Source: an uncultured Clostridiaceae bacterium (lineage in GTDB: Bacteria > Bacillota > Clostridia > TANB77 > CAG-508). Taken from it: a DNA stretch of 47,523 nucleotides. The notes beneath the pieces were generated by a model, which did no database searches, was not told the origin of the DNA, and saw only the letters and a program-made list of their open reading frames with translations. Below, piece after piece: positions 27,451 through 35,557 of this stretch (position 1 is its first letter; each line of letters begins with the position of its first letter). Position numbers and translations under genes: made by a program. Where the stretch lies: NCBI GenBank assembly GCA_948444845.1, contig CAOJVB010000011.1, positions 1 to 47,523 on the forward strand. The letters are read 5' to 3'.

Positions 27451-28287
27451 ATGATAATAGAAATAATTAAATTTATAGTACTTTCAAGTTTAATAGTACT
27501 AATATCTAAATATATATTAGTAAAACTACTAAGAAAATTAGCAGAAGCCTTAAATTTATCAGCTAAAGTAGTAGGAGATATAGCAGGAGTTGCAACATCA
27601 GTGCCCGAATTTTTAACTGTATCATTTTCAGCATTTGCGGGACTAGCAGGAACGAGTATTTATAATATAATTAGTTCCAATGTAATAAATTTAATACAAT
27701 ATATTGCAGCAGTAGTATTAAATAAAAATCAAAAACTATTAAATAATAAAGGAATAAAAGTTCAATTAATATTAGTAATGGCAACTATATTAATTCCAAT
27801 ATTAATGGTAATTTCAAAAATAGAACTTAATATAAACTTTACACTAGTATTTATCTTACTCTTTATATTGTTTTACTATATAAACTCAAATGTGCATAAA
27901 TTATACTTAAAAAAGCAAGATGAAAGAATATATAATGAAATAGAGAAAGAAAAAAAGTGGATTAAAGGAAAAATAAAAGTAATTATAAAATATTTAGTAG
28001 CATTATTATGTACAAGTGTAATACTGTATTTTATAGGAGACAATTTAGGAAATGTGTTAGAAAACTTAAAAGTAGCATTTAATATTCCAGAAGCCATAAT
28101 AGGTATAGCATTAGGTTTTATAACAAGTTTACCAGAACTTATAACATTTTTCGAATCACAAAAACATTATAAAAAAGAAGATGCAAAAGAAGGAATTGTA
28201 GAAGCTACAAACAACCTACTTACATCCAATATACTTAATTTATTCATAATTCAAACAATAGGAATAATAATAATAAACTTGGTATAA
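27451..28287 (+). CDS. Cation/calcium exchanger-like membrane protein
   Basis: A 278-aa protein of the Na+/Ca2+ exchanger superfamily. It has the two alpha repeats: GDIAGVATSVPEFLTVSFSA with a following NIISSNVINL (about 43-85) and GIALGFITSLPELITFFES with NLLTSNILNLF (about 212-265), each with the acidic E that binds the ion. About eight to ten membrane helices. Shorter than typical CaxA/YrbG (about 320 aa). Start ATG at 27451 follows AATAGGAG. The ion is not predictable. Confidence 0.85.
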   Translation: MIIEIIKFIVLSSLIVLISKYILVKLLRKLAEALNLSAKVVGDIAGVATSVPEFLTVSFSAFAGLAGTSIYNIISSNVINLIQYIAAVVLNKNQKLLNNKGIKVQLILVMATILIPILMVISKIELNINFTLVFILLFILFYYINSNVHKLYLKKQDERIYNEIEKEKKWIKGKIKVIIKYLVALLCTSVILYFIGDNLGNVLENLKVAFNIPEAIIGIALGFITSLPELITFFESQKHYKKEDAKEGIVEATNNLLTSNILNLFIIQTIGIIIINLV

Positions 28288-28316
28288 AAAGGAAAAAGTT
28301 GCATATAATAGTAATA

Positions 28317-28383
28317 AGCGCGCACGGTAGGGACGGTCCTTTGCGTTCCGAAATCGTAAGCGCAGGGGACACTCCTTTTAGTG
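28317..28383 (+). repeat. Family C-related repeat
   Basis: GCGCGCACGGTAGGGACGG, TCCTTTGCGTTCCG and AGGGGACACTCCTTTTAG resemble the GGGAC...GTCCCTTTT elements at 14101. Imperfect hairpin. Confidence 0.55.
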
Positions 28384-28436
28384 TATAAAACATTATTGGA
28401 GAGGAAAACTAAGTATTTATTATAGGGGGTGTATAT

Positions 28437-28712
28437 ATGGAAAATGACTATATAAAAGAAACAAAAATACCTCAAAAAACAGAGGAAGAAAAAGAAATTG
28501 AATTAGTAGTGAGTATAATGAAAGCTAAGAAAGAATTAGATGAAGCATGTAAAAACTTTGAATATGCACATGATGACCTAATAGACTATTACACATATGA
28601 AATAAAAGCAACCAGAGCAAAGTTTGACTACTTAGTAAAACAGGCAAAAAAGCAAGGTTTAGCAATAGATATAATAAAACAATTAGAAATAAAGTTAAAT
28701 ACAGCAATGTAA
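28437..28712 (+). CDS. yaaL: YaaL family protein (DUF2508)
   Basis: A 91-aa, mostly helical, charged protein with KAKKELDEACKNFEYAHDD, YTYEIKATRAKFDYLVKQAK and KKQGL, typical of the YaaL/DUF2508 family. In many Bacillota yaaL lies between recR and bofA; here bofA follows after 185 bp while recR is absent. The function of YaaL is unknown. Start ATG at 28437 is preceded by AGGGGGTGTATAT. Confidence 0.85.
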   Translation: MENDYIKETKIPQKTEEEKEIELVVSIMKAKKELDEACKNFEYAHDDLIDYYTYEIKATRAKFDYLVKQAKKQGLAIDIIKQLEIKLNTAM

Positions 28713-28897
28713 AAATATATAAGTAAAGTAAGTAATATTTGTCCAATATTATTCATAATATTAAATAAAGCAAATTCAAGATTTTTTAAGTAATGAAAAT
28801 TATTATAAAGTCTAGCATTTGTATAATTATATTGTAAGAATAGTTCCTTCATGTGATAGGAAATTCTAAATATATATAAAAGGTGTGGTGATTAATA

Positions 28898-29155
28898 TTG
28901 GAAACAAATACAATAATAACTTATTTAGCTTGTATATTTTTTTTACTTATAATAGGTAGAATATTTATATTACCATTAAAAAGTATATTAAAATTAATAG
29001 GAAATGCAATATTAGGGGGAATATTAATATTTATAATAAACCTAATAGGAACTGCATTTAACTTTCATATAGGGCTTAATATAGGAACAGCAATAGTAGT
29101 TGGAATATTAGGAGTACCAGGAGCAATATTACTAACATTTCTAAAATTTTTATAA
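28898..29155 (+). CDS. bofA: BofA-like inhibitor of pro-sigma-K processing
   Basis: An 85-aa membrane protein with two or three hydrophobic helices. The C-terminal part FNFHIGLNIGTAIVVGILG followed by VPGAILL is the BofA signature (the GVPG loop). BofA inhibits the SpoIVFB protease in the mother cell until engulfment is finished. The start is TTG at 28898 behind AAGGTGTGG. Its place after yaaL is conserved in Bacillota. Confidence 0.9.
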   Translation: METNTIITYLACIFFLLIIGRIFILPLKSILKLIGNAILGGILIFIINLIGTAFNFHIGLNIGTAIVVGILGVPGAILLTFLKFL

Positions 29156-29162
29156 AAATCAA

Positions 29163-29191
29163 TTGACATAAATTAAAAAATATAGTAATAT
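29163..29191 (+). promoter_or_regulatory. Promoter of the HAD hydrolase gene
   Basis: TTGACA (29163-29168), 17-bp spacer, TAATAT (29186-29191). Confidence 0.65.
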
Positions 29192-29244
29192 AATGCCATG
29201 ATACTATAGTAAAAAATTATTATCTACGAATGGAGGTAGTATAT

Positions 29245-29919
29245 ATGAGAAGGATTAATGGAGCAAAAAAATTATTATGGGATTGTGATGGAAACATTTG
29301 GCGGCATGTAAGTTATGAAGACAAAATAGTTACAGAACAATTTGGAATTGAACTAACAGAGGAATTTACTAAACAATATTTCGAAATGTTCGAGAAATTT
29401 GAAATTCACTTTGAGAACCAAAAACTAACAACAGCTGAATATATAAATTTGATAGAAAAATGTATGCCAATACTTGCAAAAAATAACATATCATCAGAGG
29501 AATTCTATCATAAGTGGATACAGATAGAAACTAGTGTACTGAACGAAGGAGCGCTAGAAACTATACAATATTTTCACATTAAAGGATATACAAACATTAT
29601 TTTTAGTGATATGCCATATGATAAACAAATAATTTTGTTAAAGCGATATGGTATATTACAGTATATAGATGATATATTTACTGGAGATAATAATTATTTA
29701 AAGAGAAATCCTAAATCAAAAGATAGAATTATAACTAGAGGACATGAAAAGGAATATGTAATAATAGGTGATTCATTAAAGAATGATATTGCATTTGCAA
29801 ATCATGCAGGTATTAGATCAATTTGGTTTAATCCAGGGTGTAAAAAAAATAAGTCAGAATATAAGCCAACAATGCAGGTAACTTCATTATATGAGGTCTG
29901 CCAAAGAATAAAGAGGTAA
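29245..29919 (+). CDS. HAD-superfamily hydrolase with a sense CGG codon
   Basis: A 224-aa haloacid dehalogenase-like phosphohydrolase. Motif I is WDCDGN (nucleophile Asp), motif II FSDMP, a Lys region follows, and motif IV is GDSLKNDIAFANHAG. The start at 29245 follows TGGAGGTAGTATAT. Codon 20 (29302-29304) is CGG in LLWDCDGNIWRH; the frame continues normally, and a +1 shift would stop after two codons. It is one of five genes where CGG must be a sense codon. Codons are somewhat less A-biased than in neighbours, and the gene is a single unit with its own promoter and terminator. Substrate unknown. Confidence 0.85.
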   Translation: MRRINGAKKLLWDCDGNIWRHVSYEDKIVTEQFGIELTEEFTKQYFEMFEKFEIHFENQKLTTAEYINLIEKCMPILAKNNISSEEFYHKWIQIETSVLNEGALETIQYFHIKGYTNIIFSDMPYDKQIILLKRYGILQYIDDIFTGDNNYLKRNPKSKDRIITRGHEKEYVIIGDSLKNDIAFANHAGIRSIWFNPGCKKNKSEYKPTMQVTSLYEVCQRIKR

Positions 29920-29925
29920 ATAAAT

Positions 29926-29966
29926 AAAAAGAAGAAGTGTGCTTTTAAAATATACTTCTTCTTTTT
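29926..29966 (+). terminator. Terminator of the HAD hydrolase gene
   Basis: AAAAAGAAGAAGT (29926-29938) pairs with ACTTCTTCTTTTT (29954-29966). Confidence 0.8.
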
Positions 29967-29969
29967 ATA

Positions 29970-30190
29970 TTCTAGAGAAATACGTTATTTTAAGTTTAAA
30001 TTTTAGAGGGAGATTACTAGCAATCAACATGGAAAAGCCACTTTTTTGTTATAGTATAGGAAAAATCGATTTCAATGGGAGTAACCTCTAAGTCGCCCAC
30101 ATGGAGAAGCTTATTTTTTTTAGTATAGAAAATAAGTTATATTGAAATTGTAAATAAATATTACAGAAAACAAAGAAATGTTACAAAAAT
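29970..30190 (+). other. Noncoding gap
   Basis: Degenerate repeats: ATGGAAAAGCCACTTTTTTG and ATGGAGAAGCTTATTTTTTT, each followed by TAGTATAG...AAAA, suggest an old tandem duplication. No ORF. Confidence 0.45.
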
Positions 30191-30191
30191 A

Positions 30192-30220
30192 TTGCAAATA
30201 TATTACAATTGTGTTATAAT
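30192..30220 (+). promoter_or_regulatory. Promoter of the 30252 gene
   Basis: TTGCAA (30192-30197), 17-bp spacer, TATAAT (30215-30220). Confidence 0.75.
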
Positions 30221-30251
30221 AAAAATATATTCAAAAGAGAAGGTGAAAAAT

Positions 30252-30584
30252 ATGGAACTAATGATGATAATATATATACTAATATTTATAATATTTGCAT
30301 TAATTGCATATGCAGTATTGCAATTAAGATTAGCAGGCTTAAATGTAAAAGACTTTTGGAGCTTTATACAAGCAAACCAAATGTTAGATAAATTATATGC
30401 ATTTTCAAAAAGATATGAAAAAATGAGTGCACAAGAACAAATAATATTCCTAATGGAAGCAGAGAAAGTATTCAATGCATTTGATAAAGTGCCACAAATT
30501 ATATGGGAAGAAGAATACGAAAAATATAAAGACGTATTAAATACATATAAAGACATAAAAGTTCTAAGATGGGCACAAAATTAA
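30252..30584 (+). CDS. Membrane-anchored protein of unknown function
   Basis: A 110-aa protein with one N-terminal membrane helix (about 3-24, MMIIYILIFIIFALIAYAVL) and a charged, helical cytosolic part (SKRYEKMSAQEQIIFLMEAE). No family recognised. The start at 30252 follows GAGAAGGTG; the in-frame extension to 30192 overlaps the promoter and is rejected. Codon use is native. Confidence 0.7.
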   Translation: MELMMIIYILIFIIFALIAYAVLQLRLAGLNVKDFWSFIQANQMLDKLYAFSKRYEKMSAQEQIIFLMEAEKVFNAFDKVPQIIWEEEYEKYKDVLNTYKDIKVLRWAQN

Positions 30585-30896
30585 AATGGATAACATAAAA
30601 AATCCTAAAATATAAAATGAAAAAACGTTAGATAATATAAAATCTAATGTTTTTTTATTTTATTACAGGAAAATTATGGCTATAAATTTTTTATCGTAGA
30701 GGCATGGGGAACATGTCGTAGAGTCTTGTATAGAAAAAATCGATTAAAAATGTAAAGGCGTCGTTTGTGGGAATGCTTCGAATGACAAGACTTAAGCTGT
30801 ATCATTTAGTTTATAAAAATTACATTAATGAATTTTAGAATAAAAAAAATTAAAAATAATATAATATTAAAAAGAAGAAAATTGAAAGGAAATAAT
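30585..30896 (+). other. Noncoding gap with terminator and repeat pieces
   Basis: Terminator-like AAAAACGTTAGAT (30621-30633) with ATCTAATGTTTTT (30642-30654), then a repeat-like part with GTAGAGGCATGGGGAAC and TGTAAAGGCGTCGTTTG (30696-30790), related to the piece inside ytaF (GGCACCGTTTGAGGGAAT). Confidence 0.5.
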
Positions 30897-32046
30897 ATGA
30901 AAATAAGATATTTTGATCATGCTGCAACAACATATGTTAGAGAAGAAGTATTAAATGCAATGCTACCATTTTTTATGGTAGAATATGGGAATGCCTCTTC
31001 TATGTACATTAAACGGAAGAGAAACTAAAAGAGCTATACATTTGGCAAGAGAAAAAGTTGCGAAAGCAATTAATTGTAAGGCAAAAGAGATATATTTTAC
31101 ATCTTGTGGCAGCGAAAGTGATAATTTGGCAATAAAAGGAATTTGCTATAAAAATAGAGAAAAGAAAAATCATATTATAACTACAAAAATAGAGCACCCA
31201 GCAGTATTACATACTTGTGAGAGTTTAGAAAAACAAGGAGTAGAAGTAACTTATTTAAATGTAGATAAAAGAGGTTGTATTTCTTTATATGAACTAGAAA
31301 ATGCAATTAAAGAAAATACTATACTAATAAGTATAATGACAGCAAATAACGAAATAGGAACTATCGAGCCAATAAGAGAAATAGGAAAAATTGCTAAAGC
31401 TCATAATATATTATTTCATACAGATAGCGTTCAAGCTATAGGAAATATGAAAATAGATGTAGAGGAAATGAATATTGACTTGTTATCAATGTCTGCACAC
31501 AAGTTTTATGGACCTAAAGGAGTAGGAGCATTATATGTAAGAGAAGGAATAGAATTTGAAAAATTGCAAGATGGAGGACATCAAGAAAGAGATAAAAGGG
31601 CAGGCACAGAAAATGTAGCAGGAATAGTAGGCTTAGGAGAAGCAATAGAGTTTGCATATAAAAATTATGAAGAATATAATGAAAAATTAAAAAATTTAAG
31701 AGACTATTATATTGAACAAGTTGAAAAAAGAATACCAAATGTAAGCCTAAATGGAGACAGAATAAATAGACTTCCAGGCAATGCCAATATATCATTTGAA
31801 GGAGTTATATCAGAAGAACTATTATATAAACTAGATGAAAAAGGAATATGTGCTTCAGGAGGAAGCGCATGTAGTACAGGAAACCCACGCCCATCACACG
31901 TACTAATGGCAATAGGAACAAATAGTAAAATGGCAAAAGGTGCATTAAGAGTAACTTTTGGAATGGAAAATACAAAAGAAGATGTAGATTATTTAGTAGA
32001 AAATTTAAGTCAAATAGTTTCAGAATTAAGACAAAATGAAACATAA
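30897..32046 (+). CDS. Cysteine desulfurase (NifS/IscS type), read through a CGG +1 shift
   Basis: PLP enzyme (382 aa after recoding) that moves sulfur from cysteine to Fe-S clusters or tRNA thiolation. The start at 30897 ([12 protein letters not shown]) follows GAAAGGAAATAAT. After [10 protein letters not shown] the frame has CGG at 31014-31016 and would end at 31028. Skipping the C gives [19 protein letters not shown], exactly the family continuation (YGNPSSxYxxGRxAxxAxxxAR). Further: SGCESDNLA-like [14 protein letters not shown] lysine in [10 protein letters not shown], and the catalytic cysteine in [16 protein letters not shown]. It is probably a single gene; nifU or thiI is not next to it. 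Confidence 0.94.
31014..31017 (+). other. CGGA recoding site in the cysteine desulfurase gene
   Basis: ATT AAA CGG AAG AGA AAC TAA in zero frame; ATT AAA GGA AGA GAA ACT with C skipped, restoring the invariant GR after YGNASSMY. Confidence 0.92.
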
Positions 32047-32197
32047 TTAGAAAAGGGTAACAGTCAGACTGTTGTGGTAGCAGACTTTGGCGATTTGTGT
32101 GTAGAAGAACATCCTTGTTATTGACAAAAAAAGAATAAAATAATAAAAAATGCAAATAATACTTAAATAGAAGAGATAAAAGGAGAAATCTATTTAA

Positions 32198-32554
32198 GTG
32201 GAAAAAATAGAAAAGACATTAATAGGAATTGGTGCAGGTGTAATATGTGGTCTCTTTGCATCAGGAGGGGGTCTTATATTAGTTCCTGCTTTTATATACT
32301 TATTAGGAATAGAAGATAAAAAAGCAAGAGGAACAGCAATAATGTGTATCTTACCTATGGTAATTACAAGCAGTATATTCTATTACAAAGACAAATTCAT
32401 AAATTGGGAAATAGGTGTTATGTGTGCCATAGGAGGACTAATAGGAGGAGTAATAGGGGCAAAGCTATTAAAAAAAATGAAAACAAAATATATTAGAATA
32501 TTATTTACAGTTTTTTTATTATATGTTGCAATTAAGATACTAATTACAGGTTAA
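32198..32554 (+). CDS. TauE/SafE family half-transporter 1
   Basis: A 118-aa membrane protein equal to one half of a TauE/SafE sulfite exporter-type permease: GAGVICGLFASGGGLILVPA at the start (the family's GxGGG region), a TAIMCIL segment and a third and fourth helix. It starts with GTG at 32198 behind AAAAGGAGAAATC. The next gene but for a repeat is the second half. The two probably form a heterodimer that equals one full transporter. Substrate unknown (organosulfonate, sulfite or sulfide are family guesses). Confidence 0.8.
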   Translation: MEKIEKTLIGIGAGVICGLFASGGGLILVPAFIYLLGIEDKKARGTAIMCILPMVITSSIFYYKDKFINWEIGVMCAIGGLIGGVIGAKLLKKMKTKYIRILFTVFLLYVAIKILITG

Positions 32555-32577
32555 AAAGATATAACAATAATTTACAA

Positions 32578-32645
32578 GAATAGAAGTTAGAGGTTGGAAA
32601 ATTAGGTAATTTCTTCTAAGCATTTACCTTATATTCCAACTTCTA
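32578..32645 (+). repeat. Family A repeat between the TauE halves
   Basis: AGAAGTTAGAGGTTGGAAAA on the left and inverted TATTCCAACTTCTATT on the right, around TTTCTTCTAAG; degenerate family A unit. Confidence 0.65.
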
Positions 32646-32662
32646 TTACAAGGAGGGAAAAA

Positions 32663-33043
32663 ATGTTGCCAATTATTTTTGGAATAATAGCAGGAATTGT
32701 TACAGGTTTAGGAATGGGCGGAGGAACAATATTAATTTTACTTTTATCATTATTTATGGATTTAGACCAACATATAGCACAAGCTACTAATTTAGTATTT
32801 TTTATTCCAACATCACTTGCAGCAATTGCAATTAATATAAAACAAAAAAATGTTGATTTCAAACTAGCAGTAAATATATCTATATTTGGAATATTGGGTA
32901 GCATAATAGGAGTACTTATCTCAGAAAAAATATCTTCAACACATTTAAGAAAATATTTTGCAGTATTTATACTCATAATTGCAATTCATGAAATTTATAA
33001 ATTATATAAAGAGTATAGAATAGCAAGAAAAAACACATACTAA
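32663..33043 (+). CDS. TauE/SafE family half-transporter 2
   Basis: A 126-aa membrane protein, again half of a TauE/SafE permease, with GIIAGIVTGLGMGGGTILIL at the start, AQATNLVFFIPTSLAA in the middle and ISEKISSTHLRKYFAVFIL towards the end. Start ATG at 32663 follows AAGGAGGGAAAAA. Separated from half 1 by a family A repeat; likely the same operon. Confidence 0.82.
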   Translation: MLPIIFGIIAGIVTGLGMGGGTILILLLSLFMDLDQHIAQATNLVFFIPTSLAAIAINIKQKNVDFKLAVNISIFGILGSIIGVLISEKISSTHLRKYFAVFILIIAIHEIYKLYKEYRIARKNTY

Positions 33044-33132
33044 TTAAAAAGCAATAATTTTAGAATAATTATTATATAAAATTAGATAACAATTATTATA
33101 GAATTATAAAATAAAAAAAGGGAGGTAAGTAA

Positions 33133-33279
33133 ATGAATATGAAATTTGTAAAAGGAATAGTAATAGGAGGCATTGCTACAGCAGGTGCTATGATGATGTA
33201 TAAAGAAATGTCAGGAAGAAATAAAAGACATATGGTAAGAAAAGGAAAACAATTTGCTAAGAAAATGGGAATATTATAA
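33133..33279 (+). CDS. Small basic membrane-associated protein (48 aa)
   Basis: ATG at 33133 after AAGGGAGGTAAGTAA opens a 48-codon frame: a glycine-rich hydrophobic N terminus (KGIVIGGIATAGAMMMY) and a strongly basic tail (GRNKRHMVRKGKQFAKK). It resembles small YtxH-like proteins of Bacillota, but is too short for a firm call. A terminator follows directly. Confidence 0.65.
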   Translation: MNMKFVKGIVIGGIATAGAMMMYKEMSGRNKRHMVRKGKQFAKKMGIL

Positions 33280-33280
33280 A

Positions 33281-33312
33281 AAAATGGGCTGATTTTTTTT
33301 ACAGCCCATTTT
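33281..33312. terminator. Bidirectional terminator
   Basis: AAAATGGGCTG (33281-33291) pairs with CAGCCCATTTT (33302-33312); serves the small ORF and the SPFH gene on the other strand. Confidence 0.88.
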
Positions 33313-33314
33313 CC

Positions 33315-34241
33315 TTATTCTTTTCTAGAATTTTTTTTATCTTCTTTCATAACTTCTTTAATAGCACCTAAACTACTTAATGCACTAGTTGCGTCAAAAG
33401 GAATAAATACCTTATTTGCTTCTCCATTTGCTACGTCTTTTAATGCTTCTAAAGATTTTAATTGTACTAGTTTTTCATTAGGGTTAGCTTTCATCATTGC
33501 TTCATATACCATATGAATTTCTTCTGCTTTAGCTTCAGCAACTTTCTTAATAGCTTCTGCTTCACCAGTTGCTCTTCTTATTTTTGCTTCTTTATCAGCT
33601 TCTGCTTCTAATATGGCAGCTTCTTTTTTACCTTCTGCAAGTGTGATTGCAGATTGTCTTTCACCTTCTGCTTGAAGTATTAATGCTCTTTTATTTCTTT
33701 CTGCATTCATTTGTTTTTCCATTGCATCTCTAATGTCTGCTGGTGGAGTAATGTCTTTTATTTCAACTCTGTCAATTTTACATCCCCATTGATCTGTAGC
33801 TTCATCAAGTATTACTCTTAATTTATCATTAATAGCATCTCTTGAACTAAATGTCTCATCTAAGTCCATTTTACCAACAATATCACGAATTGTAGTAATA
33901 GCTAGGTATTCAATACCTTTCTTTAAACTTTGAATTTCATAAACTGCTTTTGCAGGATCTGTAATTTTGTAGAAAACTACAGTATCTATTGTAATTGTAA
34001 CATTATCTTTTGTAATAACACCTTGTGGTGGGATATCCATAGTTTGTTGTTTTAAACTTACAACACTACGAACATGGTCAATAAATGGTATGATTATTGT
34101 AAGACCAGCATCAGCAATTTTATGAAATTTACCAAGCCTTTCAATAATATAAACTTCAGATTGTTTAACAACCTTGATAGTTTTAAATGCAATTAAAAAT
34201 ATAATAGCAAGTAAAACAATTAAAAATATAAATCCTTCCAT
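33315..34241 (-). CDS. SPFH/stomatin-like membrane protein (paraslipin)
   Basis: A 308-aa band-7 protein: one N-terminal membrane helix (about 3-20), then the SPFH domain (about 20-180; VKQSEVYIIERLGKFHK, VVSLKQQTMDIPPQGVITKD, DRVEIKDITPP) and a long alanine/glutamate-rich coiled coil (about 180-260). Paraslipins pair with NfeD proteins, and an nfeD gene lies just upstream on the same strand. Role: membrane microdomain scaffold and protein quality control by family analogy. Start follows AAAAAGGAGGAAATTTTT. Confidence 0.93.
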   Translation of the reverse strand: MEGFIFLIVLLAIIFLIAFKTIKVVKQSEVYIIERLGKFHKIADAGLTIIIPFIDHVRSVVSLKQQTMDIPPQGVITKDNVTITIDTVVFYKITDPAKAVYEIQSLKKGIEYLAITTIRDIVGKMDLDETFSSRDAINDKLRVILDEATDQWGCKIDRVEIKDITPPADIRDAMEKQMNAERNKRALILQAEGERQSAITLAEGKKEAAILEAEADKEAKIRRATGEAEAIKKVAEAKAEEIHMVYEAMMKANPNEKLVQLKSLEALKDVANGEANKVFIPFDATSALSSLGAIKEVMKEDKKNSRKE

Positions 34242-34289
34242 AAAAATTTCCTCCTTTTTTATATGGTCAAAAATTAGATAGTTAAATAA

Positions 34290-34500
34290 TAATTGTAGGG
34301 ATGGCTATTAGCTCATCAACACTTCCTTGTATAATAGGAAAGTATGCTATTTTAAGTTAATGTTGTAGGGGCGAGCATTGCTCGTCTGAGAGGCGAAGCC
34401 TCTTTCTTCTAAATTTTGACATTTATTTTTTAGAAGTTCGAGATTAAAATATAGGGGAATTTTTTCGAAGGATAGACGAGCGGTGCTTCCCCTACAATTA
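34290..34500 (+). repeat. Nested family B inverted repeats
   Basis: AATTGTAGGGATGGCTATTAG at 34290, TGTTGTAGGGGCGAGCATTG with CTCGTC at 34371, and inverted GACGAGCGGTGCTTCCCCTA with CAAT near 34476-34498. Lies between nfeD and the SPFH gene. Confidence 0.75.
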
Positions 34501-34522
34501 ACTTCTAACTTCCATTAAATAA

Positions 34523-34976
34523 CTACTTTGTAATTTCTGAATTAACAACAATAGGTTTTACTACTGCCTTAACTCCATCTATTTTAATAATTTTAACTTC
34601 AATACCTTTTTCTATTGTAATATCATTTTCAGTTTTTGCAGACCATACTTCATTAGCTATTTTTATTTGGCCTACACCTAAAGTATTATTAATAGCTTGA
34701 GTTACAATTCCTTTTTTACCAATTATAGAATATGCATTAGTTTCTAATTTTTTATCTTTTTTAGTGAATTTGTTTATAATTGGTTTTGTAAGTAAAAGTA
34801 ATATTACGGAACTAATAACAAAAACAGAACATTGAAGTATAATGTTTTCAGGCACAAATATGCTAACAATCATAGAAAGAAGAGCACCTATGCCAAACCA
34901 AAATACAAAAAAACCGGACAGTTGCCATTTCAATAATAAAGCATAAACCACTAACTATAAGCCAAATTTGCCACAT
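34523..34976 (-). CDS. nfeD: NfeD-like membrane protein, read through a CGG +1 shift
   Basis: Short NfeD (150 aa after recoding), partner of SPFH proteins. The true start is the ATG at 34976 behind TTAGGAGGTTTATT, giving MWQIWLIVSGLCFIIEMATV. Codon 21 is CGG (34916-34914); staying in frame gives nonsense, while skipping the C gives GFFVFWFGIGALLSMIVS, the exact family pattern (E..TPGFFxxWFGIGAL). The rest has a second helix and a C-terminal OB-type domain (GKKGIVTQAINNTLGVGQIK) ending at 34523. The frame after the site has a spurious internal ATG at 34951, which would hide the event from automatic annotation. Confidence 0.92.
34913..34916 (-). other. CGGT recoding site in nfeD
   Basis: Minus strand: ACT GTC CGG TTT TTT TGT in zero frame; ACT GTC GGT TTT TTT GTA TTT TGG with C skipped (T-V-G-F-F-V-F-W). 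Confidence 0.88.
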
Positions 34977-35072
34977 AATAAACCTCCTAAATTTATTCTA
35001 ACAATATTATTATAGCATAAATTTAGAAAAAAAGGAAGATGTTAGTATATAAAAAATTAAGACATAAATAAT

Positions 35073-35099
35073 AAAAAGGAAGGCTGAGAGCCTTCTTTT
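35073..35099 (-). terminator. Terminator of the 35098 gene
   Basis: AAAAGGAAGGCT and AGCCTTCTTTT form a hairpin with a GAG-type loop (35073-35099). Confidence 0.8.
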
Positions 35100-35379
35100 A
35101 TTCCTTTGAATATTCCTTAATGAATGCACGAACATATTTTAGTCTGCGGTCATATTCACGTTGACTAAAATATGTTCGTGCATTCATTGCATCGGTATCC
35201 CTGTGCTCAACAGGATAGGTTACTGGTCTACGACCAATGAGCAATGCAGCTGACTCCTCACTTATTGTACCTGTTTTCTTCTGCTCTTCTACAAGTTCAT
35301 TAATAGTCTGCTGAATCCGTTCATTAATTGGGGCTGCTAAAATACTCTCTAAACCTTTTTTAGAAATTCTTATAATCAT
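35098..35379 (-). CDS. Uncharacterised 93-aa protein with a sense CGG codon
   Basis: I do not recognise this family. A soluble charged protein with IRISKKGLESILAAPINERI at the start and FSQREYDRRLKYVRAFIKEY at the end. The start follows GAAGGAGGTTTTTT. Codon 21 is CGG (35319-35317) and must be sense; a +1 shift meets a stop after about ten codons. Codons include CGC, CGT, ACC and CAG that native neighbours avoid, which points to horizontal transfer. Own terminator; no partner gene. Confidence 0.7.
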   Translation of the reverse strand: MIIRISKKGLESILAAPINERIQQTINELVEEQKKTGTISEESAALLIGRRPVTYPVEHRDTDAMNARTYFSQREYDRRLKYVRAFIKEYSKE

Positions 35380-35487
35380 AAAAAACCTCCTTCAATAAAA
35401 ACGGTTAACTGATAATAAAACTATAACATAAATTAACATAAAAGTCAATAGGCATGAAAAATTATGTCATTTATATTACAAAATTTG

Positions 35488-35516
35488 TTGACTTTTACAC
35501 AAATAAAGTATATACT
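35488..35516 (+). promoter_or_regulatory. Promoter of the SH3-NlpC/P60 gene
   Basis: TTGACT (35488-35493), 17-bp spacer, TATACT (35511-35516). Confidence 0.75.
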
Positions 35517-35557
35517 GAAAGGCATATAAAATATCGACAAAAGGAGAGAAATATTTT

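Noticed and set aside
34523..34951. NfeD starting at the internal ATG 34951
   Set aside because: No ribosome site; a start at 34976 with TTAGGAGG and the CGGT shift gives the full family N terminus.
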